In this document: positions 53,198 through 62,933 of the stretch, piece by piece | Numbering within the stretch: position 1 is the first letter of the stretch | Layout of the letters: each line of letters opens with the position of its first letter | DNA from: Herbaspirillum rhizosphaerae | GTDB taxonomy: Bacteria; Pseudomonadota; Gammaproteobacteria; Burkholderiales; Burkholderiaceae_D | NCBI RefSeq assembly: GCF_001189965.1 | Contig: NZ_LFLU01000002.1 | Location: 496,001 to 560,000, forward strand | Length of the DNA: 64,000 bases | Direction: 5' to 3' | Made by a program: the position numbers and the translations under genes | The notes under the pieces: model-generated | The model's input: only the letters and a program-made list of their open reading frames with translations | The model's database searches: none | What the model was told of the DNA's origin: nothing

Positions 53198-53338
53198 ATG
53201 CGGAAATTCACGCAAAAGTCGCTTACTTTCTCAAATAAGAAGCATTTCTCATTGTTCTGCCAAAAGTAAGGGCATTCCCTCGCGAGTGGCGGCAATAAGA
53301 TAAAATGCACATCCGGCAGCAGATTTTTTTCCAAATTA

Positions 53339-56300
53339 ATGAACGCCCCCGCAAAAATCCAGGCTTTGCTCACAGATGCGCCGCAAGGCGCCACTCCGAC
53401 GCGCTTGCGCGAAATTCCCTACAACTACACCTCGTTCTCCGATCGCGAAATCGTGATTCGCTTATTGGGCGAGGATGCATGGCGTCTGCTCGACGAGCTG
53501 CGCGCCAAGCGCCAGACCGGTCGATCTGCGCGCATGTTGTATGAAGTGCTGGGCGACATCTGGGTGGTGCGCCGCAATCCTTATCTGCAAGACGATTTGC
53601 TCGACAATCCCAAGCGCCGCGCTGCGCTGATCGACGCGCTCAATCATCGTCTGGGCGAGGTGGACAAACGCCGCATCGACATCAACCAGGGTGAAGCCGG
53701 CGACGCCGACGCCGCGCGCCGCAGCACCAGTGTCGAAGCGCTGGTGCGTGCCGCAAAGAAAGCGGTTGCCGAGTTCTCCGAAGAATTCAAGCGGACCTAC
53801 GACCTGCGCAAGCGCGCCAACAAGGTCCTGGGCCGCTACACCGCCAAAGACAACATCAAGTTCGACGGCCTGTCGCGCGTCTCGCACGTGACCGACGCCA
53901 CCGACTGGCGCGTCGAGTATCCGTTCGTCGTGCTGACGCCCGACAGCGAAGACGAAATGGCCGGCCTGGTCAAGGCCTGTATCGAACTCGGCCTGACCAT
54001 CATCCCGCGCGGCGGCGGCACCGGTTATACCGGCGGCGCGATTCCGCTCACGCCGATGTCGGCCGTCATCAATACCGAAAAGCTGGAACAGCTCGGCGCC
54101 GTCGAGATGGAAGTGCTGCCCGGTCTGGACAAACCGTACGCCACGATTTACTCGGGCGCCGGCGTGGTCACCAAGCGCGTCTCCGATGCGGCTGAAAAAG
54201 CCGGCTTCGTGTTCGCGGTCGACCCGACCTCGGCCGAGGCTTCGTGCATCGGCGGCAACGTCGCCATGAACGCCGGCGGCAAGAAGGCCGTGTTGTGGGG
54301 CACCGCGCTCGACAACCTGGCCAGCTGGCGCATGGTCGATCCGCAAGGCGACTGGCTCGAAGTCACGCGTCTGGATCACAACCTCGGCAAGATCCACGAT
54401 GTCGAACTCGCGCGCTTCAAGCTCGAATGGTCGCATCCCGGTGAAAAAGGCCAGAAGACCGAAGTCTTCAAAACCGAAATCCTCGAAATCGCCGGCCGCA
54501 AATTCCGCAAGGAAGGCCTGGGCAAGGACGTCACCGACAAATTCCTGTCCGGTCTGCCGGGCATCCAGAAGGAAGGTTGCGACGGCCTGATCACCTCGGC
54601 GCGCTGGATCCTGCACAAGATGCCGAAGCAGACGCGCACCGTCTGTCTCGAATTCTTCGGCCAGGCGCGCGAGGCGATTCCGTCGATTGTCGAAATCAAG
54701 AATTACCTCGATGCCGAAACCAAAAAGGGCGGCGCCATCCTGGCCGGCCTGGAACACTTGGACGAGCGTTATCTGCGCGCGGTCGGCTACGCCACTAAAT
54801 CCAAACGCGGTGTGCTGCCGAAGATGGTGCTGATCGGCGACATCGTCGGCGACGATGAAAACGCCGTGGCGCAAGCCGCGTCGGAAGTGATCCGCATGGC
54901 CAACAATCGCGTCGGCGAAGGTTTCGTCGCGATCAGCCCCGAGGCGCGCAAGAAATTCTGGCTCGACCGTTCGCGCACCGCCGCGATTGCAAAGCACACC
55001 AACGCCTTCAAGATCAACGAAGACGTGGTGATTCCGCTCAATCGCATGGGCGAATACACCGACGGCATCGAGCGCATCAACATCGAACTGTCGATCAAGA
55101 ACAAGCTGCAATTTCTGGACGAGCTCAACGCCTTCTTCGCCAAGGGCAATCTGCCGCTGGGCAAGAGCGACGACGGCGAAGGCGAGGACATTCCAGCGGC
55201 AGAAATGCTGGAAGACCGCGTACATCAGGCCGAAGCGCTGATCGCACAGACGCAGGCGCGCTGGACCTATCTGCTGGCCAATCTCGACAAGCCGCTGCGT
55301 GCGGCCAAGGACGAAATGGCTGCGCTGGGTCTGGACAAGCTGCTGCCGGTGTTTGATCAGCGTCTGATCGAACAGCCTGAGGCCAATGTCTTCCACGTGG
55401 TGCAAGATCGCACCGTGCGCGTGACCTGGAAGCAGGAAGTCCGTGCGCAATTGCGCCAGATTTTCAGCGGCGCCGCGTTCAAGCTGATCCTGGAAGAATG
55501 CAACGCCATCCACAAGCGCGTGCTGCGCGGGCGCGTGTTCGTTGCGCTGCACATGCACGCCGGCGACGGCAACGTGCACACCAATTTGCCGGTCAACTCC
55601 GATCATTATCAGATGCTGCAGGATGCCCACGAAGCCGTGGCGCGCATCATGGCGCTGGCGCGTTCGCTGGACGGCGTGATTTCCGGCGAGCACGGCATCG
55701 GCATCACCAAGCTGGAATTTTTGACCGAAGAAGAAATCGGCGAATTCCGCGCCTACAAATTGCGCATCGATCCGGAAGGCCGTTTCAACAAGGGCAAACT
55801 GCTGAACCTGCCCGGTTTTGAAGCCGACCTGAGCAACGCCTACACGCCGTCTTTCGGTCTGATGGGCCACGAATCGCTGATCATGCAGCAAAGCGATATC
55901 GGCGCCATCGCCAACAGCGTCAAGGACTGCCTGCGTTGCGGCAAGTGCAAGCCGGTGTGTGCAACGCACGTACCGCGCGCGAACCTGCTGTATTCGCCGC
56001 GCAACAAGATCCTGGCGACCTCGCTGCTGGTCGAAGCCTTCCTGTACGAAGAGCAGACCCGCCGCGGCATCTCGATCAAGCATTGGGAAGAGTTCGAAGA
56101 CGTCGCCGATCACTGCACCGTCTGCCACAAATGCGTGACGCCGTGCCCGGTCGATATCGACTTCGGCGACGTCTCGATGAACATGCGCAATCTGCTGCGC
56201 AAGATGGGCAAGAAGTCGTTCAACCCGGGTACTACCGCGGCGATGTTCTTCCTCAATGCGACTGATCCGGCGACCATCAACGCCACGCGCAAAGTGATGA

Positions 56301-57340
56301 CCGACTGGGGCTTCAAGGCCCAGCGCCTGGGTAACGACATCCTGAAGAAGTTCGCGAAGAAGCAGACGCAGAAACCTGCAGCTACGGTCGGCAAGGCGCC
56401 GATCAAGGAGCAGGTGATCCACTTCATCAACAAGAAGATGCCGGGCAATCTGCCGAAGAAGACCGCGCGCGCCTTGCTGGATATCGAAGACGACAAGATC
56501 GTGCCTATCATCCGCGATCCGAAGACGACCACAGCCGATACCGAAGCCGTGTTCTACTTCCCCGGTTGCGGTTCGGAGCGCCTGTTCTCGCAAGTCGGCC
56601 TGGCGACACAGGCGATGCTGTGGAACGTCGGCGTGCAGACTGTCTTGCCGCCGGGCTACCTGTGCTGCGGTTATCCGCAACGCGGCAGCGGCGACTTCGA
56701 CAAGGCCGAAAAGATCATCACCGACAACCGCGTGCTGTTCCACCGCATGGCCAATACGCTGAACTACCTCGACATCAAGACCGTCGTGGTGTCTTGCGGC
56801 ACCTGCTACGACCAGTTGCAAGGTTATGAATTCGAGAAGATCTTCCCTGGCTGCCGCATCATCGACATCCACGAATATCTGCTGGAGAAGGGCGTGCGCC
56901 TGGAAGGTGTGACCGGTACCCGCTACATGTACCACGATCCTTGCCACAGCCCGATGAAGCTGCAGGATCCGCTGAAGACGGTCAATTCGCTGATCACTAC
57001 CATCGACGCACAAAAGATCGAAAAGAACGATCGCTGCTGCGGCGAATCGGGCACCTTCGGCGTGAGCCGTCCGGATGTCTCGACCCAGGTGCGCTTCCGC
57101 AAGGAAGAAGAAATGCGCAAGGGCGCCGACAAGGTGCGTGCTGACGGCTTCGACGGCGACGTCAAGATCCTGACATCGTGCCCGTCGTGCTTCCAGGGTT
57201 TGTCGCGCTACAACGAAGATTCCGGCACCACCGCCGACTACATCGTGGTCGAAATGGCCAAGCATCTGCTCGGCGAAAACTGGTTGCCGGACTACGTGGC
57301 GCGCGCCAACAACGGCGGCATCGAACGCGTGCTGGTGTGA
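53339..57340 (+). CDS. Giant FAD/Fe-S oxidoreductase (DUF3683, glycolate/lactate-dehydrogenase-like)
   Basis: 1333-residue fusion. N-terminal DUF3683 about 15-170; FAD-binding PCMH domain about 190-350 ([36 protein letters not shown]); FAD-oxidase C-terminal domain to about 820 ([26 protein letters not shown]); two 4Fe-4S motifs near 863-940 ([31 protein letters not shown]); then two CCG domains ([41 protein letters not shown]). This order matches GlpC/GlcF-like subunits joined to a GlcD/Dld-like flavoprotein. It probably oxidises a 2-hydroxy acid and passes electrons to the quinone pool; the substrate is unknown. HIT, DUF971 and ubi genes follow. Confidence 0.92.
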   Translation: MNAPAKIQALLTDAPQGATPTRLREIPYNYTSFSDREIVIRLLGEDAWRLLDELRAKRQTGRSARMLYEVLGDIWVVRRNPYLQDDLLDNPKRRAALIDALNHRLGEVDKRRIDINQGEAGDADAARRSTSVEALVRAAKKAVAEFSEEFKRTYDLRKRANKVLGRYTAKDNIKFDGLSRVSHVTDATDWRVEYPFVVLTPDSEDEMAGLVKACIELGLTIIPRGGGTGYTGGAIPLTPMSAVINTEKLEQLGAVEMEVLPGLDKPYATIYSGAGVVTKRVSDAAEKAGFVFAVDPTSAEASCIGGNVAMNAGGKKAVLWGTALDNLASWRMVDPQGDWLEVTRLDHNLGKIHDVELARFKLEWSHPGEKGQKTEVFKTEILEIAGRKFRKEGLGKDVTDKFLSGLPGIQKEGCDGLITSARWILHKMPKQTRTVCLEFFGQAREAIPSIVEIKNYLDAETKKGGAILAGLEHLDERYLRAVGYATKSKRGVLPKMVLIGDIVGDDENAVAQAASEVIRMANNRVGEGFVAISPEARKKFWLDRSRTAAIAKHTNAFKINEDVVIPLNRMGEYTDGIERINIELSIKNKLQFLDELNAFFAKGNLPLGKSDDGEGEDIPAAEMLEDRVHQAEALIAQTQARWTYLLANLDKPLRAAKDEMAALGLDKLLPVFDQRLIEQPEANVFHVVQDRTVRVTWKQEVRAQLRQIFSGAAFKLILEECNAIHKRVLRGRVFVALHMHAGDGNVHTNLPVNSDHYQMLQDAHEAVARIMALARSLDGVISGEHGIGITKLEFLTEEEIGEFRAYKLRIDPEGRFNKGKLLNLPGFEADLSNAYTPSFGLMGHESLIMQQSDIGAIANSVKDCLRCGKCKPVCATHVPRANLLYSPRNKILATSLLVEAFLYEEQTRRGISIKHWEEFEDVADHCTVCHKCVTPCPVDIDFGDVSMNMRNLLRKMGKKSFNPGTTAAMFFLNATDPATINATRKVMTDWGFKAQRLGNDILKKFAKKQTQKPAATVGKAPIKEQVIHFINKKMPGNLPKKTARALLDIEDDKIVPIIRDPKTTTADTEAVFYFPGCGSERLFSQVGLATQAMLWNVGVQTVLPPGYLCCGYPQRGSGDFDKAEKIITDNRVLFHRMANTLNYLDIKTVVVSCGTCYDQLQGYEFEKIFPGCRIIDIHEYLLEKGVRLEGVTGTRYMYHDPCHSPMKLQDPLKTVNSLITTIDAQKIEKNDRCCGESGTFGVSRPDVSTQVRFRKEEEMRKGADKVRADGFDGDVKILTSCPSCFQGLSRYNEDSGTTADYIVVEMAKHLLGENWLPDYVARANNGGIERVLV

Positions 57341-57342
57341 GC

Positions 57343-57780
57343 ATGAGCAATGTCAGCGCTTGCGATCTGTGCGACGGCGACGGCGGTCAGCTGGTATTCA
57401 AAAACGACGGCTATCGCGTCGTGCTGGTCGACGAAGCCGCTTACCCCGGTTTCTGCCGCGTGATCTGGAACGCTCACGTCAAAGAGATGACGGACCTGTC
57501 GCCAACTGACCGCAACGCCGTCATGCATGCGGTGTGGGCCGTCGAAGCCGCCGTACGCGAAGTCATGCAGCCGGAAAAAATCAACGTCGCCAGCCTCGGC
57601 AACATGACGCCGCATGTGCACTGGCATGTGGTTCCACGCTATACCGACGATGCGCATTTCCCTAGTCCGGTCTGGGCGGAGGCCAAGCGTGAAACTCCGG
57701 CGGCAACGCTGGAGCAGCGCCGCGCGAAACTGCCGCAACTGCGCACCGCCATCGAACGTCATCTGGCGACGCCATCCTGA
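57343..57780 (+). CDS. HIT-family protein
   Basis: 145 residues. The histidine triad is in NMTPHVHWHVVPRY near 85-98, and the N-terminal CDLC pair may bind zinc. It resembles the short HIT proteins that hydrolyse nucleoside phosphoramidates or AppppA-type substrates. It starts 2 bp after the oxidoreductase stop and is surely co-transcribed with it. The exact substrate is not known. Confidence 0.92.
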   Translation: MSNVSACDLCDGDGGQLVFKNDGYRVVLVDEAAYPGFCRVIWNAHVKEMTDLSPTDRNAVMHAVWAVEAAVREVMQPEKINVASLGNMTPHVHWHVVPRYTDDAHFPSPVWAEAKRETPAATLEQRRAKLPQLRTAIERHLATPS

Positions 57781-57868
57781 CCTGACGACCTTCATGAAGA
57801 CCGGCTGTCTCGCAAAGAATAAAAGCCAGGCAGCCAGCCTTCGTTTCACGGAATAGAAAGCGCAAGCA

Positions 57869-58297
57869 ATGAGTTCTGGTCCTATCCCCGTATCCTTCAA
57901 AGTCCGCACGCAATCGCGCGTGATGGAAGTCGCCTTCGACGACGGCGCGATGTATTCGATTCCCTTCGAACTGCTGCGCGTGTATTCGCCGTCCGCCGAA
58001 GTACGCGGCCACGGTCCCGGCCAGGAAACGCTGCAGACCGGCAAGCGCGACGTCGGCATCGTCGGCGTCGAGCCGGTCGGCAACTACGGCATCAAACCGA
58101 TTTTTTCCGACGAGCATTCCAGCGGGATTTTTACCTGGGAATACCTTTATCAGCTCGGCCGCGACCAGGATGCGATGTGGGAAACCTATCTGCAAAAACT
58201 GGAAGCCGCCGGCTTCACCCGCGACAGCGGCAGGGAACCGGGCGCTGTCGTTTCAAACGACAAGGGAAACGGCCATGCCTGTGGACACCACCACTGA
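57869..58297 (+). CDS. DUF971 domain protein
   Basis: 142 residues. Matches the DUF971/GBBH-like N-terminal domain: VAFDDGAMYSIPFELLRVYSPSAEVRGHG-type core near 24-52, then VGIVGVEPVGNYGIKPIFSDEHSSGIFTW. Members may bind iron-sulfur clusters or serve in Fe-S handling, but the role is not settled. The terminal GHACGHHH could bind metal. The next gene begins inside its last 23 bp. Confidence 0.9.
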   Translation: MSSGPIPVSFKVRTQSRVMEVAFDDGAMYSIPFELLRVYSPSAEVRGHGPGQETLQTGKRDVGIVGVEPVGNYGIKPIFSDEHSSGIFTWEYLYQLGRDQDAMWETYLQKLEAAGFTRDSGREPGAVVSNDKGNGHACGHHH

Positions 58298-58790
58298 ATC
58301 GACCGGCTTCATCGTCCGCGCCGCACATCCCGGCGACGTCGACGGCCTCACCAAACTGATCAATCTGCCGGGTTTTCGCCACGGCACCTTGCGTTTGCCG
58401 CACCAGACCTTCGAGACCGTGCGCAAATGGTTGGAAGCACCGTCCGTGGGCGGCCTGCATCTGGTTGCGGTGGAAGGTGGAACGGTCATCGCCCAGGGCA
58501 GTCTCACCCGTTATGCGGGACGGCGCAGTCATGCGGCGTCGATCGGGATGGGCGTGCACGATGCGCACTGCGGCAAGGGCGTCGGCTCGGCTTTGATGAA
58601 AGAACTGGTCGATGCCGCCGACAACTGGCTCGATATTCGTCGCCTGGAACTGACCGTGTTCAGCGACAATGCGCCGGCCATCGCGCTGTACCGCAAGTTC
58701 GGTTTTGAAACGGAAGGCGAGCACAAGGCGTTTGCCTTCCGCGCCGGCGAGTATGTCGATGCGCTGGCCATGGCGCGTTTGCGTGGCTGA
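58275..58790 (+). CDS. GNAT-family N-acetyltransferase
   Basis: 171 residues from ATG 58275, overlapping DUF971 by 23 bp in another frame. GNAT motif A is visible in [20 protein letters not shown] near 90-109 (acetyl-CoA loop) and motif B in [20 protein letters not shown] near 135-154. The acceptor substrate cannot be predicted. It lies between DUF971 and ubiE in a compact same-strand gene train. Confidence 0.9.
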   Translation: MPVDTTTESTGFIVRAAHPGDVDGLTKLINLPGFRHGTLRLPHQTFETVRKWLEAPSVGGLHLVAVEGGTVIAQGSLTRYAGRRSHAASIGMGVHDAHCGKGVGSALMKELVDAADNWLDIRRLELTVFSDNAPAIALYRKFGFETEGEHKAFAFRAGEYVDALAMARLRG

Positions 58791-58827
58791 TGCCGGACGG
58801 CATCGCCTCATATTGACCTTATATAAT
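58788..58827 (+). promoter_or_regulatory. Hairpin and -10 element upstream of ubiE
   Basis: GATGCCG-GA-CGGCATC around the GNAT stop (58789-58804) followed by TATAAT (58822-58827), a consensus -10. The -35 is poor. ubiE may thus have its own promoter inside the gene train. Confidence 0.45.
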
Positions 58828-58854
58828 GTCGCATTACTCATAACAGCTTGCCTT

Positions 58855-59589
58855 ATGACCAATACCACCCACTTCGGTTACGAAACCGTCGCAGAAGAAG
58901 ACAAAGTACATAAAGTCGCGGAAGTCTTCCATTCCGTCGCCGCCAAGTACGACATCATGAACGACTTCATGTCGGCCGGCCTGCATCGCGTGTGGAAGGC
59001 CTTCACCATCGCCCAGGCAGGCATCCGTCCGGGTTTCAAGGTGCTCGACATTGCGGGCGGCACCGGCGACCTGTCCAAGGCGTTTGCCAAGCAGGCGGGT
59101 CCAACCGGCGAGGTCTGGCTGACCGACATCAACGAATCGATGCTGCGCGTGGGCCGCGATCGCCTATTGAATAAGGGCATTCCGACCCCCACCTTGCTGT
59201 GCGACGCCGAGAAACTGCCGTTTCCTGATAACTACTTCGACCGGGTCTCTGTGGCGTTCGGTTTGCGCAATATGACGCACAAGGACGCGGCGCTGGCGGA
59301 AATGCGCCGGGTGCTCAAGCCGGGCGGCAAGTTGCTGGTGCTGGAATTTTCCAAGGTCTGGGAGCCGCTGAAGAAGCCTTACGACGTGTATTCCTTCTCG
59401 GTGCTGCCATGGCTGGGCAAGAAAGTCGCCAACGATGCGGAAAGCTATCGTTATCTGGCTGAATCGATTCGCATGCATCCCGATCAGGAAACCCTGAAAA
59501 AGATGATGGAAGACGTCGGCCTGGAGCGTGTGCAGTATTACAACCTGACGGCCGGCGTGGCGGCATTGCATACCGGTATCAAACTCTAG
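58855..59589 (+). CDS. ubiE: Ubiquinone/menaquinone C-methyltransferase
   Basis: SAM-dependent C-methylation of the quinol ring. 244 residues from ATG 58855 ([20 protein letters not shown]). SAM motif [15 protein letters not shown] near 63-77, [17 protein letters not shown] and [15 protein letters not shown] are UbiE hallmarks. No men genes are visible, so the ubiquinone role dominates by inference. It heads ubiE, Tim44-like, ubiJ, ubiB. Confidence 0.96.
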   Translation: MTNTTHFGYETVAEEDKVHKVAEVFHSVAAKYDIMNDFMSAGLHRVWKAFTIAQAGIRPGFKVLDIAGGTGDLSKAFAKQAGPTGEVWLTDINESMLRVGRDRLLNKGIPTPTLLCDAEKLPFPDNYFDRVSVAFGLRNMTHKDAALAEMRRVLKPGGKLLVLEFSKVWEPLKKPYDVYSFSVLPWLGKKVANDAESYRYLAESIRMHPDQETLKKMMEDVGLERVQYYNLTAGVAALHTGIKL

Positions 59590-59614
59590 CCTGAACCAAT
59601 TTGTAGGAGCTTGT

Positions 59615-60577
59615 GTGAAAAAGTTATTCGTCATCCTGATGCTGGCCCTGACGACCATGACGGTCGCGATGTCCGGCGCCGAAGCCAAACGCCTCGGCGG
59701 CGGCGGCTCGTTCGGCAAGCAATCCTCGAACTATTCGCGCCAGGTGCCGACACGCCCGGCGCAATCGCCGTCCAACGTCGCTCCTGCCAAACCGGCAGCG
59801 CCTGCTGCGGCTCCGCAAACAGTGCCGCCCAAGCCGGCCAGCCCATGGAAGGGCATCCTCGGCGGCGCCTTGCTGGGTCTCGGCCTGGGTGCGCTGTTGT
59901 CGCATTTCGGTATGGGCGGCGCGATGGCAAGCATGATCAGCACCATTCTGATGGTCGCCTTGCTGGCCTTCGTGGCGATGTTCCTGTTCCGCATGTTCAG
60001 CCGCAAGAGCGGCAATACAGCTAACAGCGGGGGCTTCAATCCGCAACCGGCCTACGCCAGTGCTGCCGAACCGACCGTCTACACGCCGGAAATCGGCTCG
60101 CGCATCGAACCGGTCGGCGTGCAAGCGCCGGCAGCATTGCAATCGAACGAGTTCGGTTCGACCACGCCTGCTGCCGCGGCCAACGCGCCGATCATTCCCT
60201 GGGGCATCCCGTCCGATTTCGACGTTGCCGGTTTCATCCGTAACGGCAAGACCTACTTCATCCGCCTGCAAGCGGCATGGGACAAGGCCGACATCAACGA
60301 CATCCGCGAATTCACCACGCCGGAAATGTTCGGCGAACTGCGCCTGCAATTGCAGGAGCGCGGTGCGGCAGCGAACAACACTGATGTCGTGCAGATCGAC
60401 GGCGAGCTGCTCGGCATTGAAACGCTGGAGCACGATTACCTGGCGACCATCAAGTTCACCGGCCTGATCAAGGAAGCGCCGGATGCATCGGCCGAACCGT
60501 TTGCCGAAATCTGGAATCTCTCCAAGCCGGTCAACGGCAGCGGCGGCTGGGTGCTGGCAGGCATTCAGCAGGTGTAG
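59615..60577 (+). CDS. Tim44-like domain membrane protein
   Basis: 320 residues, GTG start with AGGAG upstream. Signal sequence 1-24 (AEA-K), a Pro/Ala-rich linker, glycine-rich TM segments about 88-130 (GGALLGLGLGALLSHFG, STILMVALLAFVAMFLF), and a C-terminal Tim44-like domain about 190-315 (FDVAGFIRNGKTYFIRLQAAWDKAD). Bacterial members are uncharacterised. Its place between ubiE and ubiJ is common in betaproteobacteria, hinting at a membrane role near quinone synthesis. A strong terminator follows. Confidence 0.9.
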   Translation: MKKLFVILMLALTTMTVAMSGAEAKRLGGGGSFGKQSSNYSRQVPTRPAQSPSNVAPAKPAAPAAAPQTVPPKPASPWKGILGGALLGLGLGALLSHFGMGGAMASMISTILMVALLAFVAMFLFRMFSRKSGNTANSGGFNPQPAYASAAEPTVYTPEIGSRIEPVGVQAPAALQSNEFGSTTPAAAANAPIIPWGIPSDFDVAGFIRNGKTYFIRLQAAWDKADINDIREFTTPEMFGELRLQLQERGAAANNTDVVQIDGELLGIETLEHDYLATIKFTGLIKEAPDASAEPFAEIWNLSKPVNGSGGWVLAGIQQV

Positions 60578-60644
60578 TCCGATGCCGGCTCCCCGCACAC
60601 AATGCCTGGAGTCACTTGGCCGCGCCAAGAACTGTTAAACTTGA

Positions 60645-60679
60645 AACCGCCCGACTTCTCTCGGGCGGTTTTCTTTTTT
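60645..60679 (+). terminator. Strong intrinsic terminator abutting the ubiJ start
   Basis: AACCGCCCGA (60645-60654), 6-base loop, TCGGGCGGTT (60661-60670), then TTCTTTTTT to 60679. It ends 1 bp before the first possible ubiJ ATG (60681) and 16 bp before the second (60696). Confidence 0.9.
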
Positions 60680-60680
60680 G

Positions 60681-61277
60681 ATGCCGCACATTCCCATGCT
60701 CTCTAATTTCATGCGCCCCGTCGCTGCCGTCATCAATCATTTGCTTGCCCAGGAACCATGGGCCCAGGCCCGGCTGGTCGCACATCGCGACAAGACCGCC
60801 TGCATCGACGCCGGCCTGGCGCAACTGATGCTGACCGTGACCGGCGACGGCTTCCTCAAAAACGCCGATGAAAACGCCGTGCCGGCCGTGACGATCCATG
60901 TGAAATTGACCGATGTGCCGCTGATTCTCGCCAATCGCGAGCGTGCCGTTTCTTACGTGAAGATCGAGGGCGACGCCGATTTCGCCAACGCCATTTCCCA
61001 GTTGAGCCAGTCGCTGCGCTGGGATGCCGAAGAAGACCTCAGCAAGGTAGTCGGCGACATCGCCGCCGCGCGCATCGTTTCCGGCACGAAGTCGGTCATC
61101 TCCGCTGCGCAGACCACGCAAAAACAACTCGCCGAAAATGTCGCCGAATACTTTCTGGAAGAACAGCCGATGCTGATACGTCCCCACGTCATGACCGAAT
61201 TTTCCGGCGACGTCGTCAAACTGCGCGACGACCTCGAACGCCTGTCCAAGCGGATAGAGAAGCTGGAGCGCCGCTGA
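60681..61277 (+). CDS. ubiJ: Ubiquinone biosynthesis accessory factor UbiJ (SCP2 domain)
   Basis: About 198 residues. SCP2-like lipid-binding domain near 15-120 ([60 protein letters not shown]) and a C-terminal coiled coil ending [14 protein letters not shown], as in UbiJ. It is thought to hold polyprenyl intermediates for the Ubi complex with UbiK. Starts at ATG 60681 or ATG 60696 are possible; neither has a clear Shine-Dalgarno site and a terminator sits directly upstream. The stop shares one base with the ubiB start. Confidence 0.92.
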   Translation: MPHIPMLSNFMRPVAAVINHLLAQEPWAQARLVAHRDKTACIDAGLAQLMLTVTGDGFLKNADENAVPAVTIHVKLTDVPLILANRERAVSYVKIEGDADFANAISQLSQSLRWDAEEDLSKVVGDIAAARIVSGTKSVISAAQTTQKQLAENVAEYFLEEQPMLIRPHVMTEFSGDVVKLRDDLERLSKRIEKLERR

Positions 61278-62848
61278 TGTTTCTGCGTTCCCTGCGTCTG
61301 TTCAAGATCGTTCGCGTCGCGATCCGTTATGGTCTCGATGAAATCGCGATTTCCGGTTTCGACACGCCGCGCATCACCCGTTTCCTGAATGCGATTTTTT
61401 TCTGGCGCGATATTTCGACGCCGCGCGGCGAGCGTCTGCGCCGGGCGCTGGAAGACCTTGGCCCGATCTTCGTCAAGTTCGGGCAAGTGCTGTCGACGCG
61501 CCGCGATTTGCTGCCGCTGGACATTGCCGACGAGCTGACGCGTCTGCAAGACCGCGTGCCGCCCTTCGATTCCGAGCTGGCGATTGCGCAGATCCAGAAA
61601 TCGCTGGGCGCCCATCCCGATGCCTTGTTCGCCACTTTTGACCGCACGCCGATCGCCTCGGCATCGATCGCCCAGGTGCATTTCGCCACGCTGAAGGACG
61701 GCACCGAAGTCGCCGTCAAGGTGCTGCGTCCCGGTATGCGCAACACTATCGACCACGACATCGGCCTGATGCATATCGCTGCTGACTGGGTGGAGCGCCT
61801 GTGGGCCGACGGCCGCCGCCTCAAGGCCAGGGAAGTGGTCGCCGAGTTCGACAAATACCTGCACGACGAACTGGACCTGATGCGCGAAGCGGCCAACGCC
61901 AGCCAGTTGCGCCGCAACTTCGCCAACTCCGATTTGCTGATGGTGCCGGAGATGTATTGGGATTACTGCTCCTCGTCGGTGATCGTCATGGAGCGCATGC
62001 ACGGCATCCCGATCGGGCAGACGGCGCGCTTGCTGGAAGAGGGCGTCGACCTGGAGAAGCTGTCGCGCGACGGCGTCGAGATCTTCTTCACGCAGGTGTT
62101 TCGCGATGGTTTCTTCCACGCCGACATGCATCCGGGAAATATCCTGGTGTCGACCGCACCGGCTACCTTCGGCCGCTATATTGCGCTGGACTTCGGCATC
62201 GTCGGTACGCTGACCGATTTCGACAAGGATTACCTGTCGCAGAATTTCCTGGCGTTCTTCCAGCGCGACTACAAGCGTGTGGCCGAAGCGCATATCGAAT
62301 CCGGCTGGGCGCCGAAAGAAACGCGCGTCGACGAACTCGAAGCTGCGGTGCGCGCTTGCTGCGAACCGATCTTCGATCGCCCGCTGAAGGACATCTCCTT
62401 CGGCCAGGTGCTGCTGCGCCTGTTCCAGACCTCGCGCCGCTTCAACGTCGAAGTGCAGCCGCAACTGGTGCTGCTGCAAAAGACCTTGCTCAACGTCGAA
62501 GGCCTCGGCCGTCAACTCGATCCCGATCTTGATCTGTGGAAGACCGCCAAGCCTTATCTGGAGCGCTGGATGAACGAGCAGATCGGCTGGCGCGGTTTTG
62601 TGCAGCAGTTGAAAATCGAAGTGCCGCGCTACAGCCGCCTGCTGCCGCAATTGCCGCGGCTGGCGCATCAGGCGCTGACGATGGCGACCGAGAACAATCA
62701 GAACTCGCAAAACGCCGAATTGCTCAAGAAGCTGGTGAGCGAGCAGCGCCGCACCAACATGCTGCTGGGCGTGATCGTGTATTTTGGCGGCGGCCTGATC
62801 GGCGGGATTATCGTCGTGCAATTGCTGATCCATTTCCTGCGGTTTTAA
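61277..62848 (+). CDS. ubiB: Ubiquinone biosynthesis ATPase/kinase-like protein UbiB
   Basis: 523 residues of the ABC1/ADCK family. The KxGQ motif is in [19 protein letters not shown] near 60-78, the nucleotide-binding region in [18 protein letters not shown], and the catalytic loop in [12 protein letters not shown] near 280-291 with [12 protein letters not shown] after it. Two C-terminal TM helices lie near 475-520. It extracts or organises lipid precursors for late ubiquinone steps. It is coupled to ubiJ by a 1-bp stop/start overlap. Confidence 0.97.
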   Translation: MFLRSLRLFKIVRVAIRYGLDEIAISGFDTPRITRFLNAIFFWRDISTPRGERLRRALEDLGPIFVKFGQVLSTRRDLLPLDIADELTRLQDRVPPFDSELAIAQIQKSLGAHPDALFATFDRTPIASASIAQVHFATLKDGTEVAVKVLRPGMRNTIDHDIGLMHIAADWVERLWADGRRLKAREVVAEFDKYLHDELDLMREAANASQLRRNFANSDLLMVPEMYWDYCSSSVIVMERMHGIPIGQTARLLEEGVDLEKLSRDGVEIFFTQVFRDGFFHADMHPGNILVSTAPATFGRYIALDFGIVGTLTDFDKDYLSQNFLAFFQRDYKRVAEAHIESGWAPKETRVDELEAAVRACCEPIFDRPLKDISFGQVLLRLFQTSRRFNVEVQPQLVLLQKTLLNVEGLGRQLDPDLDLWKTAKPYLERWMNEQIGWRGFVQQLKIEVPRYSRLLPQLPRLAHQALTMATENNQNSQNAELLKKLVSEQRRTNMLLGVIVYFGGGLIGGIIVVQLLIHFLRF

Positions 62849-62933
62849 CGAGGACGATCGCGTTTCTGCATACATGAATGCGGCCGCATGTTGAGTCAAT
62901 AGAAAAACAAACAGAGACAGATACGGGACAGGG

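Noticed and set aside
53462..57265. Open frame of about 1267 codons antisense to the DUF3683 oxidoreductase
   Set aside because: Low-complexity antisense composition; the sense strand carries FAD, Fe-S and CCG motifs.
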